A program made the position numbers and the translations under genes. The notes under the pieces are model-generated. The model worked only from the letters and a program-made list of their open reading frames with translations. It ran no database searches and was not told the origin of the DNA. From Citrobacter amalonaticus (GTDB taxonomy: Bacteria > Pseudomonadota > Gammaproteobacteria > Enterobacterales > Enterobacteriaceae), in NCBI RefSeq assembly GCF_018323885.1, contig NZ_AP024585.1:4588001-4652000 (forward strand): DNA of 64,000 bases. Direction: 5' to 3'. Shown here piece after piece: positions 1 through 9,061 of this stretch. Numbering within the stretch: the first letter of the stretch is position 1; each line of letters begins with the position of its first letter.

Positions 1-690
1 AATGCAGCCTTTGCCTGCCATTGACAGCATTTCAGCGTCGTTCATCCCGTCGCCAAAGGCGATGCAGTCTTTGAGGCTGTAACCCATCGCGTTGGCGACC
101 GCCTCCAGCGCATGGCCTTTCGACACGCCGCCCGCCATCACTTCCAGACAGGTGAGCGTGGAGAAGCTCACGTTCACCCGATCGCCCCAGCGTGCATTAA
201 TAGCCTGTTCCAGCGGCAGCAGGACGTCATGAGAATGACTGGTGAAGAACACTTTGCTGACGCCTTCCGGCTCCAGTAAACCCGGTTCAAACAGCGAGTA
301 ATGGAACACCGCCTCTTTGAAAAATCGCATTTCATCCGGACGATGGCGGTTCATAAACCATTCGTCATCGCGATAGACGTTAGTGATGATATCCGGGTTC
401 GCGTTCACCACCCCAAACAGATCGCTGGCAATATCGCGGTCCAGATTATGGGTAAACACCAGATTGCCATCCATATCATGCACACGCGCGCCGTTGGAGG
501 TAATCATATAGCACTTAATCTCCAGATTATCGCGAATCTGCCCCACATCGACATGATGTCGACCGGTCGCAAAGACAAAGTTAACGCCGCGTGCGGTCAG
601 CAGCTTCAATGTCTCTTTCGCGTAGGGGGATAGGGTATGGTCGGGAGAAAGCAGTGTGCCATCTAAATCAGACGCAACAATCTGATACAT
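1..690 (-). CDS. yigL: YigL, HAD-type sugar/pyridoxal phosphate phosphatase (3' end cut by window)
   Basis: This is a partial gene: 230 codons are visible and the C-terminus lies beyond the left edge (the E. coli protein is 266 aa). The start ATG is at 690-688, and translation opens MYQIVASDLDGTLLS, which holds the HAD nucleophile motif DLDGT. The later motif GDGMNDAEM, typical of the acidic metal-binding HAD motif of the Cof subfamily, is visible near the left edge. The family dephosphorylates pyridoxal 5'-phosphate and sugar phosphates in the cytoplasm. It lies 8 bp downstream of pldB on the same strand, so the two are likely co-transcribed, as in E. coli. Confidence 0.93.
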   Translation of the reverse strand, partial: MYQIVASDLDGTLLSPDHTLSPYAKETLKLLTARGVNFVFATGRHHVDVGQIRDNLEIKCYMITSNGARVHDMDGNLVFTHNLDRDIASDLFGVVNANPDIITNVYRDDEWFMNRHRPDEMRFFKEAVFHYSLFEPGLLEPEGVSKVFFTSHSHDVLLPLEQAINARWGDRVNVSFSTLTCLEVMAGGVSKGHALEAVANAMGYSLKDCIAFGDGMNDAEMLSMAGKGCI

Positions 691-698
691 ATAAAAAT

Positions 699-1721
699 TC
701 AACCTCTGAGCAAAGCGGTTTCCGCTGATGAGTTATGCTTGTTGAAAAAATCAACGATAGCCTGAAGCGCAACTGAGCGCATAGCGTCCTTTTCAAAAAG
801 GATCTCATGGTAAGCGCCTTTAATGACCAGCGGATGCCCCCCTTCGACAGGATGGCCCGCTGCGGCGCGGAGTTCACAAAAACGTTCGTGCATGCGGTTA
901 TCCACCACACGCTCTTCTTCAGCCTGAATCAGCAGAGTTGGCGTGGCGTCATCGCCCGCGCCTGCCAGCACCTGTTCAGCCGCCAGGATGCCTTCCCGTA
1001 CCCAGTGAAAGGTTGGGCCGCCGACGCGCAGCTGCGGCTCATCGGCATAAAAACGTAAATTACGCCGATAGCGTTGTCGACTGTGCGTTAATAAATTCAT
1101 GCCAAAGGGCAATGCCCGCCAGCGTCCGGTGCCGATCGCATACCCTTCCCGGATACGCTGATGACCTTCGGCCCAGTCGAGGATATGGCGTACCATCCAG
1201 TCCGGCAAACGCATCACAATACCAAACATTGGCGCGCAGAGCGCGATCGCATCGCACTGATGCGGATGGCGCTGCAAAAACAGCGTCGCAATCGCCCCGC
1301 CCATCGAGTGTGCCAGAATATAACGTTTACGCCACGGTCCCGGCTGCACTTCTTGTCCCCAGAACGCCGATAAATCATCAACATAGTCGTTGAAATTGTC
1401 GACATGTCCGCGATTAGGATCCGATAGCATACGCCCGGAACGCCCCTGACCGCGATGGTCAATAATGAGGACATCAAAGCCCAGATGAAACAGGTCATAC
1501 GCCAGCTCAGCGTACTTTACATAGCTTTCAATTCGCCCCGGACAGATGACAATGACACGATCGTTATGCGCTGCGCGAAACCGGACAAACCGCACCGGCA
1601 CACGACCGACGCCGGTCAATTCCGCTTCCTCACGCTGACGCCAGAAGTCTGTCAGCGGCCCCATGGAAAAAGCCGCAAACGCGTTTTCTCTCGTTTCCCA
1701 GTCTTTTTGCTGCTGAAACAT
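699..1721 (-). CDS. pldB: Lysophospholipase L2 PldB
   Basis: The 340-aa product has the same length as E. coli PldB and the same start, MFQQQKDWETRENAFAAF. It is an alpha/beta hydrolase: the oxyanion/turn region is followed by the nucleophile elbow AHSMGGA near residue 140, and a late GAYHEI segment supplies the probable catalytic histidine. It hydrolyses 2-acyl lysophospholipids at the inner membrane. The gene runs into yigL after only 8 bp, suggesting one transcript. An ERIC element lies in the upstream intergenic region. Confidence 0.95.
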   Translation of the reverse strand: MFQQQKDWETRENAFAAFSMGPLTDFWRQREEAELTGVGRVPVRFVRFRAAHNDRVIVICPGRIESYVKYAELAYDLFHLGFDVLIIDHRGQGRSGRMLSDPNRGHVDNFNDYVDDLSAFWGQEVQPGPWRKRYILAHSMGGAIATLFLQRHPHQCDAIALCAPMFGIVMRLPDWMVRHILDWAEGHQRIREGYAIGTGRWRALPFGMNLLTHSRQRYRRNLRFYADEPQLRVGGPTFHWVREGILAAEQVLAGAGDDATPTLLIQAEEERVVDNRMHERFCELRAAAGHPVEGGHPLVIKGAYHEILFEKDAMRSVALQAIVDFFNKHNSSAETALLRG

Positions 1722-1803
1722 CGGGTATCCAGCCTCGTTTACCAGGTAAAAATCGTTTTTTTAATCATGTCTGACACAACACCGCAACAGTAGCGTATTG
1801 TGG

Positions 1804-1931
1804 CATATACCCGTCATACTTCAAGCTGCAGATGCGTTGGCTTTCCTCGCTCATCCCCGTCATGTACTCCCTGTACGCGCCTGGGATTTCGCTGCGTCGC
1901 CGCCTTTGTGCAACTCGAATTATTTAGTGTA
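1804..1931. repeat. ERIC element 1 (degenerate) between pldB and rhtB
   Basis: About 128 bp with the features of the enterobacterial repetitive intergenic consensus. One end reads CCCGTCATACTTCAAGCTGC and the other reads GCAACTCGAATTATTT, which are the classic ERIC ends and are near inverse complements. The centre (TCATCCCCGT ... CGCGCCTGGGA) is a mutated form of the consensus central palindrome. It lies in the divergent pldB/rhtB intergenic space and carries no gene. Confidence 0.85.
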
Positions 1932-1957
1932 TTTAAAGTGCAATCAGGGAGTTTCTC

Positions 1958-2578
1958 ATGACTTTTGAATGGTGGTTCGCTTACCTGCTGACATCCATAA
2001 TTTTGAGCCTTTCGCCCGGTTCCGGCGCCATCAATACCATGACGACTTCCCTTAATCACGGCTATCGCGGCGCAGTGGCGTCGATTGCCGGGTTACAGGC
2101 CGGACTGGGCATTCATATCGTGCTGGTCGGCGTCGGTCTGGGCACGCTGTTTTCACGCTCCGTCATCGCCTTTGAGGTGCTGAAATGGGCGGGCGCGGCC
2201 TATCTGATTTGGTTAGGTATCCAGCAATGGCGCGCCGCCGGTGCGATTGATCTGAATGCTATGGCCCAGACCCAGTCGCGCGGTCGCCTGTTTAAACGCG
2301 CCGTATTCGTGAACCTGACAAACCCTAAAAGCATCGTCTTCCTGGCGGCCCTTTTCCCACAGTTCGTGATGCCAAAAGAACCCCAACTGATGCAGTACAT
2401 CGTGCTCGGTGTAACCACTATTGCAGTCGACATCGTGGTGATGATCGGCTACGCCACGCTGGCGCAGCGTATCGCGTTGTGGATCAAAGGACCGAAACAG
2501 ATGAAAGCGTTGAATAAAATCTTCGGTTCGCTGTTTATGCTGGTGGGTGCACTGCTGGCGTCGGCGCGCCACGCCTGA
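1958..2578 (+). CDS. rhtB: Homoserine/homoserine lactone efflux protein RhtB
   Basis: The 206-aa LysE/RhtB-family inner-membrane exporter has the E. coli RhtB length. It starts [21 protein letters not shown], and the SPGSGA signature of the family follows the first membrane segment. About six hydrophobic segments are visible, with [18 protein letters not shown] near residue 120. The family exports homoserine and related amino acids. It is divergent from pldB and convergent with its paralogue rhtC; the two stops are about 40 bp apart around a REP-like palindrome. Confidence 0.95.
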   Translation: MTFEWWFAYLLTSIILSLSPGSGAINTMTTSLNHGYRGAVASIAGLQAGLGIHIVLVGVGLGTLFSRSVIAFEVLKWAGAAYLIWLGIQQWRAAGAIDLNAMAQTQSRGRLFKRAVFVNLTNPKSIVFLAALFPQFVMPKEPQLMQYIVLGVTTIAVDIVVMIGYATLAQRIALWIKGPKQMKALNKIFGSLFMLVGALLASARHA

Positions 2579-2583
2579 CCGGT

Positions 2584-2613
2584 TGCCGGATAGCAACTGG
2601 CACGTATCCGGCA
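2584..2613. repeat. REP-like palindrome between convergent rhtB and rhtC
   Basis: Perfect 9-bp arms TGCCGGATA (2584-2592) and TATCCGGCA (2605-2613) enclose a 12-nt loop. This matches the REP/PU consensus ends. It sits between two convergent stop codons, where such palindromes often protect or terminate transcripts from both sides. Confidence 0.75.
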
Positions 2614-2620
2614 CAAAGAC

Positions 2621-3241
2621 TTAGCGCGAAATGATCAGATGGATACCGAACCCCGCGAACAACGCCCCGGCAAAACCGTCGATCCATTTCGCCATACGCT
2701 GGTAGCCACGACGCATTTTCGGCAGCGCAAACAGGCTGGCAACCACGGTAAACCACGCGAAAGTCTCAACGATAATCAGCACGAAAATCCCCCAACGCGC
2801 AGCAGTACCGACGCTGTCGCCGACAAACAGAGAAAAGACCGAACCGAAGTAGATGATGGCTTTCGGGTTAGCCAGGTTCGTCAGTAACCCTTTCAGGAAA
2901 CTGCGACCGCTTTGCGCCAGCTCAACCTGCGGCGTGGGTGCCGCGACATCCTGCTTTTTCAACGCGCCACGCAGCATCTGGTAGCCCATCCAGCACAGAT
3001 ACAGGCCGCCGCCGACCATGATAATAGTGTGTAACCAGGCCATTTTTTCAATGATCAGATGCAGGCCGAGCAGCGCGATGCCCGCCCAGACCATGACGCC
3101 ACAGGTAATGCCCAGCACGCCCATCATCGCCTCTTTACGCGAGCGGCTGACCGCCGTCTGCGAGACAAAAAAGAAATCCGGCCCTGGGCTCATCAGTGCC
3201 ACAATGTGCACCATCGCCACGGTGAGAAATAACATTAACAT
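2621..3241 (-). CDS. rhtC: Threonine efflux protein RhtC
   Basis: The 206-aa LysE/RhtB-family exporter is nearly identical to E. coli RhtC, opening MLMLFLTVAMVHIVALMSPG. The SPGPDFFFV motif after the first transmembrane helix and the NLANPKAIIYFGSVFS segment are family hallmarks. It exports threonine across the inner membrane. It lies downstream of recQ on the same strand (stop of recQ and start of rhtC are about 66 bp apart) and converges on rhtB. Confidence 0.95.
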   Translation of the reverse strand: MLMLFLTVAMVHIVALMSPGPDFFFVSQTAVSRSRKEAMMGVLGITCGVMVWAGIALLGLHLIIEKMAWLHTIIMVGGGLYLCWMGYQMLRGALKKQDVAAPTPQVELAQSGRSFLKGLLTNLANPKAIIYFGSVFSLFVGDSVGTAARWGIFVLIIVETFAWFTVVASLFALPKMRRGYQRMAKWIDGFAGALFAGFGIHLIISR

Positions 3242-3307
3242 GATGAAAATACTCGCGGGGGAAACAGTTCAGTGAGTCACCATCCTGGCACTTTTTTGCC
3301 CGGCTGA

Positions 3308-5137
3308 CTACTCTTCGTCGTCACCATCAACGTGCGCGCGGATCAACGCCATAAACGCTTTACCGAAGCGTTCCAGTTTGCGCATTCCCACCCCGTTGAC
3401 GCTGAGCATTTCGCTCGCGGAAACCGGCATCTGTTCCGCCATCTCAATCAGCGTGGCGTCGTTGAAGACGACGTACGGCGGGATATTCTCTTCATCAGCA
3501 ATAGCTTTACGCAGCTTGCGCAGTTTGGCGAACAGTTTGCGATCGTAATTGCCGCCGAAAGATTTCTGCATGACGCGCGGTTTCAGGGCGACAATACGCG
3601 GCACTGCGAGTTGCAGGGTGACCTCGCCGCGCAGCAGCGGACGTGAAGCATCGGTGAGCTGTAGCGCGGAATGCTGGGCGATATTTTGCGTAACGAAGCC
3701 CAGGTGAATCAACTGGCGGATCACGCTCACCCAGTGCTCGTGACTCTGTTCGCGCCCCATACCGTACACCTTGAGCTTGTCGTGGCCGAGTTCGCGAATA
3801 CGCTGGCTGTTAGCCCCGCGTATCACTTCCACCACGTAACCCATCCCAAAACGCTGGTTTACCCGACCAATGGTCGAGAGCGCAATCTGTGCGTCCTTCA
3901 CGCCATCATACTGTTTTGGCGGATCAAGACAGATATCGCAGTTGCCGCACGGTTCCTGACGCCCTTCACCGAAGTAGTTAAGCAGCACCAGACGACGACA
4001 GGTTTGCGCCTCGGCAAACGCGCCCATCGCGTTCAACTTGTGCCGTTCGATATCCTGTAGCTGTCCCTGCGGTTTTTCTTCCAGACAGCGGCGCAGCCAC
4101 GCCATATCCGCCGGATCGTAAAACAGCATCGCCTCCGCGGGCAGGCCGTCTCGCCCGGCACGACCGGTCTCCTGGTAGTAGGACTCAATGTTGCGGGGAA
4201 TATCGAAATGCACCACAAAACGCACGTTAGGTTTGTTGATGCCCATGCCAAAAGCGACGGTCGCCACCACGATTTGCAGGTCGTCGCGCTGGAATTTCTC
4301 CTGCACGTCGGCGCGGATGTGATTTTCCAGCCCTGCATGGTATGCCGCGGCGCTAATGCCCCGGCTTTGCAGACGCGCGGCGGTGTCCTCCACTTTCGCA
4401 CGACTGTTACAGTAAATAATCCCGGATTTACCACGCTGTTCCTGCACGTAACGCATCAGTTGATCGAGCGGTTTAAACTTCTCCATCAGCATGTAGCGAA
4501 TGTTCGGACGGTCAAAACTGCTGATCTGGATTAAGGGATCGTTCAGTCCCAGCAGACGAACAATATCCAGCCGTGTGGTTTCATCAGCGGTCGCGGTCAG
4601 CGCGACAAATGGCAGTGTAGGAAAACGCTGTCTGAGCTGGCCGAGTGCGGCATATTCCGGGCGGAAATCATGTCCCCACTGCGAGATACAGTGCGCTTCG
4701 TCCACGGCCAGTAACACCGGATTCCAGTGCGCCAGGTGCTCAAGGAAGTTATCCAGCATCAGGCGTTCAGGAGCGATATACAGCAGACGGATTTGTCCGG
4801 TACGACACCCCGTCATCACTTCAAGCTGCTGCTCACGGGTTTGCGTCGAATTCAGACAAGCGGCCGCCACGCCGTTCGCCAGCAGTTGGTCGACCTGATC
4901 TTTCATCAGGGAAATCAGCGGCGAAACCACCACGGTCAGGCCGTTGAGCAGTAAGGCAGGGATTTGATAGCAGAGGGATTTTCCGCCCCCGGTCGGCATC
5001 ACGACCAGGCAGTCGCGCCCCGAAACGACGGTGTCGATGATCGCTTCCTGACCCGGGCGAAACTGCTGGTAGCCAAAGGTTTCTTGCAAAACCTGCTTAG
5101 CTCCAGATTCCAGATTCAACACTTCCGCCTGCGCCAC
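3308..5137 (-). CDS. recQ: ATP-dependent DNA helicase RecQ
   Basis: The 609-aa product has exactly the E. coli length. Residues 1-350 form the helicase core: Walker A MPTGGGKS at 47-54, the DEAH box in VDEAHCISQWGHDFRPEY, and motif VI QETGRAGRDG. The RQC zinc cysteines are in the segment CGNCDICLD near 397-404, and an HRDC domain occupies roughly 530-609. It unwinds DNA 3' to 5' in the RecF recombination pathway. A hairpin terminator separates it from the upstream pldA. Confidence 0.97.
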   Translation of the reverse strand: MAQAEVLNLESGAKQVLQETFGYQQFRPGQEAIIDTVVSGRDCLVVMPTGGGKSLCYQIPALLLNGLTVVVSPLISLMKDQVDQLLANGVAAACLNSTQTREQQLEVMTGCRTGQIRLLYIAPERLMLDNFLEHLAHWNPVLLAVDEAHCISQWGHDFRPEYAALGQLRQRFPTLPFVALTATADETTRLDIVRLLGLNDPLIQISSFDRPNIRYMLMEKFKPLDQLMRYVQEQRGKSGIIYCNSRAKVEDTAARLQSRGISAAAYHAGLENHIRADVQEKFQRDDLQIVVATVAFGMGINKPNVRFVVHFDIPRNIESYYQETGRAGRDGLPAEAMLFYDPADMAWLRRCLEEKPQGQLQDIERHKLNAMGAFAEAQTCRRLVLLNYFGEGRQEPCGNCDICLDPPKQYDGVKDAQIALSTIGRVNQRFGMGYVVEVIRGANSQRIRELGHDKLKVYGMGREQSHEHWVSVIRQLIHLGFVTQNIAQHSALQLTDASRPLLRGEVTLQLAVPRIVALKPRVMQKSFGGNYDRKLFAKLRKLRKAIADEENIPPYVVFNDATLIEMAEQMPVSASEMLSVNGVGMRKLERFGKAFMALIRAHVDGDDEE

Positions 5138-5154
5138 ATTAACCCCGTTCGCTT

Positions 5155-5187
5155 AAATCAAAACAGGCGCTATTTTCAGCGCCTGAG
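5155..5187 (-). terminator. Intrinsic terminator downstream of pldA
   Basis: On the minus strand the 8-bp arms CAGGCGCT and AGCGCCTG (5164-5171 and 5178-5185) surround a 6-nt loop and are followed by TTTTGATTT. It lies between the pldA stop and the recQ start, so it should end the pldA transcript. Confidence 0.75.
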
Positions 5188-5221
5188 GGAGAAACTGCAA
5201 TGTTTAAAACACAATCATCGA

Positions 5222-6091
5222 TCAGAAGATATCGTTGAGCATCACACCCACACCGACGCGCGTCTGATTAAAGTTATAGTCGATCAGCGATTCGCCATAC
5301 CCGCTATATACCTGGGTATAGAGACGAATATGCTTCGTCATCGGATAACTCAGCCCCAGCTCCGCGCCGCCGTAACCGGTATTCCAGTTGTACTGGCCCT
5401 TCGCGCTCAGGACCGCATCGCCCAGGTGATAGCCGACCTTAAGCTGGTAATAGCCCATGTATTTGGTGATATCCGGGTTATCGTCGGTACTGCCGATGAC
5501 GTACCACGGTTTAACCTCTACCAGCCAGTTGCCATTTTCCGCCATCAGACGCGTGTAAAGACGGTTCCAGCTACGTGATGTCGGATCGGAACGCCCGTTC
5601 GAATCATGGTTGTACCCCATTTCCACGTCGCGCAGCGTCCATCCGGCAACGCGGTAATCGGTAGCAAAACCCAGGAACAGCTGCGGTTCATAGTTGGTTT
5701 CACGAAATGGTGACGACTCTTTTGTATTGGATAACTGCCACCAGGACTTCTGCGTATAAGAGGCGCCCAGAACCGAATTCGGCCCCATAATCCCACGCCA
5801 GATCGGAAACGCCAGGCTCAGCTGGAACTTCACTTCATCTTTGCGGGCATTTTCTGACCAGTTGTAGGAACTGATCGCTTCTTTGTTCATGTCGCTGGTA
5901 TTGGTGTAGATCAGATAGTTCGTATCGTAGGGATAGAGCGTAAAAGGATTATCATGCTCCTGCAGCATATTGGCGATAATACTGCCCCGCACCGCCGGTG
6001 CATCATGAACCTCTTTCACCGTCGCCTCTTGCGCATACGCCGCCAGCGGCAGCAGTGCTGCTGGTAGCAACCAAGCCAGAATCGCCCGCAT
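5222..6091 (-). CDS. pldA: Outer membrane phospholipase A PldA (OMPLA)
   Basis: The 289-aa precursor matches E. coli PldA in length. An N-terminal signal peptide of about 20 residues ends at AYA-QEA. The active-site segment YNHDSNGRSDP contains the His and Ser of the catalytic His-Ser-Asn triad, and RSWNR supplies the Asn. The rest is a 12-stranded beta-barrel ending in an aromatic residue (LNDIF), as expected for a BAM substrate. It hydrolyses outer-leaflet phospholipids when membrane asymmetry is lost. It is divergent from yigI. Confidence 0.97.
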   Translation of the reverse strand: MRAILAWLLPAALLPLAAYAQEATVKEVHDAPAVRGSIIANMLQEHDNPFTLYPYDTNYLIYTNTSDMNKEAISSYNWSENARKDEVKFQLSLAFPIWRGIMGPNSVLGASYTQKSWWQLSNTKESSPFRETNYEPQLFLGFATDYRVAGWTLRDVEMGYNHDSNGRSDPTSRSWNRLYTRLMAENGNWLVEVKPWYVIGSTDDNPDITKYMGYYQLKVGYHLGDAVLSAKGQYNWNTGYGGAELGLSYPMTKHIRLYTQVYSGYGESLIDYNFNQTRVGVGVMLNDIF

Positions 6092-6255
6092 TCTTGTTGT
6101 TCTCCTGAACGAAAGATTTTTGATTTGTCTATTATTCTGCCAACCATTTTACATATTTACACACATCCTCGTTAGTTATCCCGTCTTAAAGTGGAAAACA
6201 ACATTTAAGAAGCATAACATCAACATTTCATTAACCAATGGAGTGTTGGAATCGT

Positions 6256-6723
6256 ATGTCTGCCGTACTGACTGCTGAACAAGTCCTGAAGCTTGTGGGC
6301 GAAATGTTTGTCTACCACATGCCGTTCAACCGGGCGCTGGGCCTGGAACTGGAACGCTATGAGAAAGAGTTTGCCCAACTGGCGTTTAATAATCAGCCGA
6401 TGATGGTGGGAAACTGGGCGCAAAGCATACTGCATGGCGGGGTGATCGCCTCTGCGCTGGACGTGGCTGCCGGGCTGGTGTGTGTCGGCAGTACTCTGAC
6501 GCGCCATGAAACCATCAGTGAAGACGAACTGCGCCAGCGGCTGTCTCGCATGGGGACCATCGATCTGCGCGTAGACTACCTGCGTCCGGGTCGGGGCAAT
6601 CGCTTTACCGCCACCAGCAGTCTGCTGCGCGCCGGAAATAAAGTCGCCGTCGCGCGTGTGGAATTACACAACGAAGAGCAGCTTTATATTGCCAGCGCCA
6701 CCGCCACTTATATGGTGGGGTAA
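6256..6723 (+). CDS. yigI: YigI, hotdog-fold acyl-CoA thioesterase family protein
   Basis: The 155-aa product from ATG 6256 equals the E. coli YigI length and opens [18 protein letters not shown]. An upstream in-frame ATG at 6238 would add six residues but has no Shine-Dalgarno sequence, so I chose 6256. The PaaI/hotdog signature [13 protein letters not shown] is at about residues 60-72. The family hydrolyses acyl-CoA thioesters in the cytoplasm. It lies directly upstream of rarD on the same strand with a gap of about 43 bp. Confidence 0.9.
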   Translation: MSAVLTAEQVLKLVGEMFVYHMPFNRALGLELERYEKEFAQLAFNNQPMMVGNWAQSILHGGVIASALDVAAGLVCVGSTLTRHETISEDELRQRLSRMGTIDLRVDYLRPGRGNRFTATSSLLRAGNKVAVARVELHNEEQLYIASATATYMVG

Positions 6724-6766
6724 AAACAGGTAAACTGTTGTTATATTTCAGACATGAGTTTTCCCG

Positions 6767-7660
6767 ATGGATGCAAAACAAACGCGGCTGGGCGTGTTAC
6801 TCGCGCTTGCCGCCTATTTTATTTGGGGGATCGCTCCGGCGTACTTCAAGCTAATTTATTATGTTCCCGCAGATGAAATTCTGACCCATCGCGTGATCTG
6901 GTCGTTTTTCTTTATGGTGGCGCTGATCAGCATTAGCCGACAGTGGTCGAGCGTAAAAGCGCTGCTGAAAACACCGAAAAAGATCTTCCTGTTGGCGCTC
7001 TCGGCGGTACTCGTGGGGGGCAACTGGCTGTTGTTTATCTGGGCGGTAAACAACCACCATATGCTGGAAGCCAGCCTGGGTTATTTTATCAACCCGCTGG
7101 TGAACATTGTGCTGGGAATGCTTTTCCTCGGTGAACGCTTCCGTCGGATGCAGTGGCTGGCGGTAATTCTGGCGACCTGTGGCGTTCTGGTGCAGCTCTG
7201 GACCTTCGGTTCACTGCCCGTCATCGCGCTGGGACTGGCGTTCAGCTTTGCCTTTTACGGTCTGGTACGCAAAAAAATCGCCGTTGAAGCGCAAACCGGG
7301 ATGCTGGTGGAAACTTTGTGGCTGTTGCCTGTTGCCGCCATCTACCTGTTCGGTATCGCCGACAGCTCAACCAGCCATATGGGGCAGAACCCGATGTCGC
7401 TCAACCTGCTGCTGATTGCCGCCGGGGTGGTGACCACGGTTCCGCTGCTGTGCTTTACCGGTGCGGCGACGCGCCTGCGCCTTTCTACGCTGGGTTTCTT
7501 CCAGTACATCGGCCCGACGCTGATGTTCCTGCTGGCCGTCACGTTCTACGGTGAAGTGCCGGGCGCGGATAAAATGGTGACATTTGCCTTTATCTGGGTC
7601 GCGCTGGCGATCTTCGTGACGGATGCGATTTATACGCAGAGACGGGGACGTCGGAGTTAG
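6767..7660 (+). CDS. rarD: RarD, EamA/DMT-superfamily permease
   Basis: The 297-aa membrane protein has ten hydrophobic segments arranged as two EamA repeats. It opens MDAKQTRLGVLLALAAYFIW and has the conserved DEILTHRVIWSFFF segment after helix 1. It is the E. coli RarD orthologue; this family is named for chloramphenicol sensitivity but its physiological substrate is not known. It follows yigI and is convergent with corA across a BIME. Confidence 0.93.
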   Translation: MDAKQTRLGVLLALAAYFIWGIAPAYFKLIYYVPADEILTHRVIWSFFFMVALISISRQWSSVKALLKTPKKIFLLALSAVLVGGNWLLFIWAVNNHHMLEASLGYFINPLVNIVLGMLFLGERFRRMQWLAVILATCGVLVQLWTFGSLPVIALGLAFSFAFYGLVRKKIAVEAQTGMLVETLWLLPVAAIYLFGIADSSTSHMGQNPMSLNLLLIAAGVVTTVPLLCFTGAATRLRLSTLGFFQYIGPTLMFLLAVTFYGEVPGADKMVTFAFIWVALAIFVTDAIYTQRRGRRS

Positions 7661-7665
7661 GGGGG

Positions 7666-7746
7666 TTGCCGGATGGCGGCTGTGCCTTATCCGGCCTATG
7701 ATGATGTACTTTCTGTAAGCCGGATAAGCGAAGCGCCATCCGGCAT
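7666..7746. repeat. BIME: two REP units between rarD and corA
   Basis: The first unit (about 7666-7696) pairs TTGCCGGATGGC with CCTTATCCGGCC. The second (about 7717-7746) pairs AAGCCGGATAAGC with GCGCCATCCGGCAT, in the opposite orientation. The two inverted REPs form a typical bacterial interspersed mosaic element between convergent genes, where it may act as a two-way terminator or mRNA stabiliser. Confidence 0.85.
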
Positions 7747-7751
7747 AACCA

Positions 7752-8702
7752 TTACAGCCAGTTCTTCCGTTTAAAGTACAGATACGGTGCCAGACCGGCG
7801 AGCAGCATAAAGATAATCGCGCCCGGGTAGCCAAAGCTCCACTTCAGTTCAGGCATAAACTCAAAGTTCATCCCATAGCTGGATGCCACCAGCGTCGGCG
7901 GCAGGAAAACCACGGAAACCACCGAGAAGATCTTGATGATGCGGTTCTGCTCGATGTTGATAAAGCCCATCGCCGCCTGCATCAGGAAGTTCACTTTCTG
8001 AAACAGGGATTCATTGTGCGGCAGCAGGGATTCGATATCTCGCAGGATCTCGCGCGCCTGTTCCAGTTGTCCGCCCGGTAAACGCGCCTTGCGGACCAGG
8101 AAGTTCAGCGCACGCTGGGTATCCATCAGACACAGGCGGACTTTCCAGCCGATATCTTCCAGTTCTGCCAGCGTCGAGAGGGCTTCATCGTACTCATCGC
8201 CCTGGTGCCCTTCCATAATCACCCGACTCAGCTCTTCCAGATCGCTGTAGATGTTTTCGATTTCATCCGCCAGCTGTTCGATTTTGGTTTCGAACAGATC
8301 CAGCAGCAGTTCATAGGCGTTACCGTCAACCATGGCCTGGCTGCGGGCGCGCATACGATACAAACGAAACGCGGGCAGCTCACGTTCACGCAGGGTAAAC
8401 AGGCGGCCATCGCGGATGGTGAATGCCACGGTGGAGTTACCCGCGTGGTCTTCTGCATCTTCGAAGAAGAAAAAGGAGTGGATGTGCAGACCGTCTTCGT
8501 CTTCGAAGAAACGGGCGGATGCTTCGATGTCTTCCAGTTCAGGACGGGTCGCCAGGCTCTGGCCCAGCTCAGATTGTACGCGCAGTCGCTCGTCGTCGTC
8601 GGGCTCGACCAGGTCGACCCAGACGGCATCAATCAGGGTTTGTGACTCTTCGACTTCCAGCCGGGTGAGTCGGTTATTTTCCAGTTGAAATGCGCTCAGC
8701 AT
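7752..8702 (-). CDS. corA: Magnesium/cobalt/nickel transporter CorA
   Basis: The 316-aa product starts [20 protein letters not shown] at ATG 8702. An in-frame codon 15 nt upstream would add five residues, but 316 aa is the length of the E. coli and Salmonella protein. A large acidic N-terminal domain is followed by two C-terminal helices; the [10 protein letters not shown] signature (GMN selectivity motif) sits between them, and the chain ends in KRKNWL. It forms a pentameric inner-membrane Mg2+ channel. A leader of about 350 nt with a short ORF and hairpin precedes it. Confidence 0.97.
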   Translation of the reverse strand: MLSAFQLENNRLTRLEVEESQTLIDAVWVDLVEPDDDERLRVQSELGQSLATRPELEDIEASARFFEDEDGLHIHSFFFFEDAEDHAGNSTVAFTIRDGRLFTLRERELPAFRLYRMRARSQAMVDGNAYELLLDLFETKIEQLADEIENIYSDLEELSRVIMEGHQGDEYDEALSTLAELEDIGWKVRLCLMDTQRALNFLVRKARLPGGQLEQAREILRDIESLLPHNESLFQKVNFLMQAAMGFINIEQNRIIKIFSVVSVVFLPPTLVASSYGMNFEFMPELKWSFGYPGAIIFMLLAGLAPYLYFKRKNWL

Positions 8703-8828
8703 GACCGGGACTCCCAATGCTTAAAAATATCGGACAGTTCGGTGGGCACACAGAAACAAATTGGGTTTCAGACCATTAAACAGCCTGACTCAGCGCGACG
8801 GGAAAAAAGAGAAGGTCGCTGACAACCG

Positions 8829-8860
8829 CTAAGGCTATCAGCAAAAAGGGATAGCCTTAG
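8829..8860 (-). promoter_or_regulatory. corA leader hairpin overlapping the end of the leader ORF
   Basis: On the minus strand CTAAGGCTATC (8860-8850) pairs perfectly over 11 bp with GATAGCCTTAG (8839-8829) around a 10-nt loop. The stop codon of the proposed leader peptide lies inside the 5' arm. There is no immediate U-run, so it does not look like a simple intrinsic terminator. In Salmonella, translation of the corL leader ORF is known to control Rho-dependent termination before corA; this position fits that scheme. Confidence 0.7.
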
Positions 8861-8913
8861 GAGTTGATCCTGGATGACAGGATAATGAGCCAGTATCTAC
8901 TGGGTGTGTCCAA
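8857..8913 (-). CDS. Candidate corA leader peptide (CorL-like), 18 codons
   Basis: A TTG start at 8913 opens MDTPSRYWLIILSSRINS and stops at TAA 8859-8857. An AAGAGG Shine-Dalgarno sequence lies 9 nt upstream. The leader peptide corL of Salmonella is a similarly short ORF in the same place. I rely on position, ribosome-binding site and the hairpin overlap, not on a checked alignment, so the name is tentative. Confidence 0.55.
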   Translation of the reverse strand: MDTPSRYWLIILSSRINS

Positions 8914-9061
8914 GGCGAATGTCCTCTTAGCGTAATCGTGCGCGCATGTTACGCCAGCAAAAATTTGCCGTCAACACGCAACGAAACGCGAAAAAGTAAT
9001 AATTTCCCCTTATGCAGAAAGGTTAGCAGAGGGGGAAATTAAAGTGATAGTTATCTATAAG

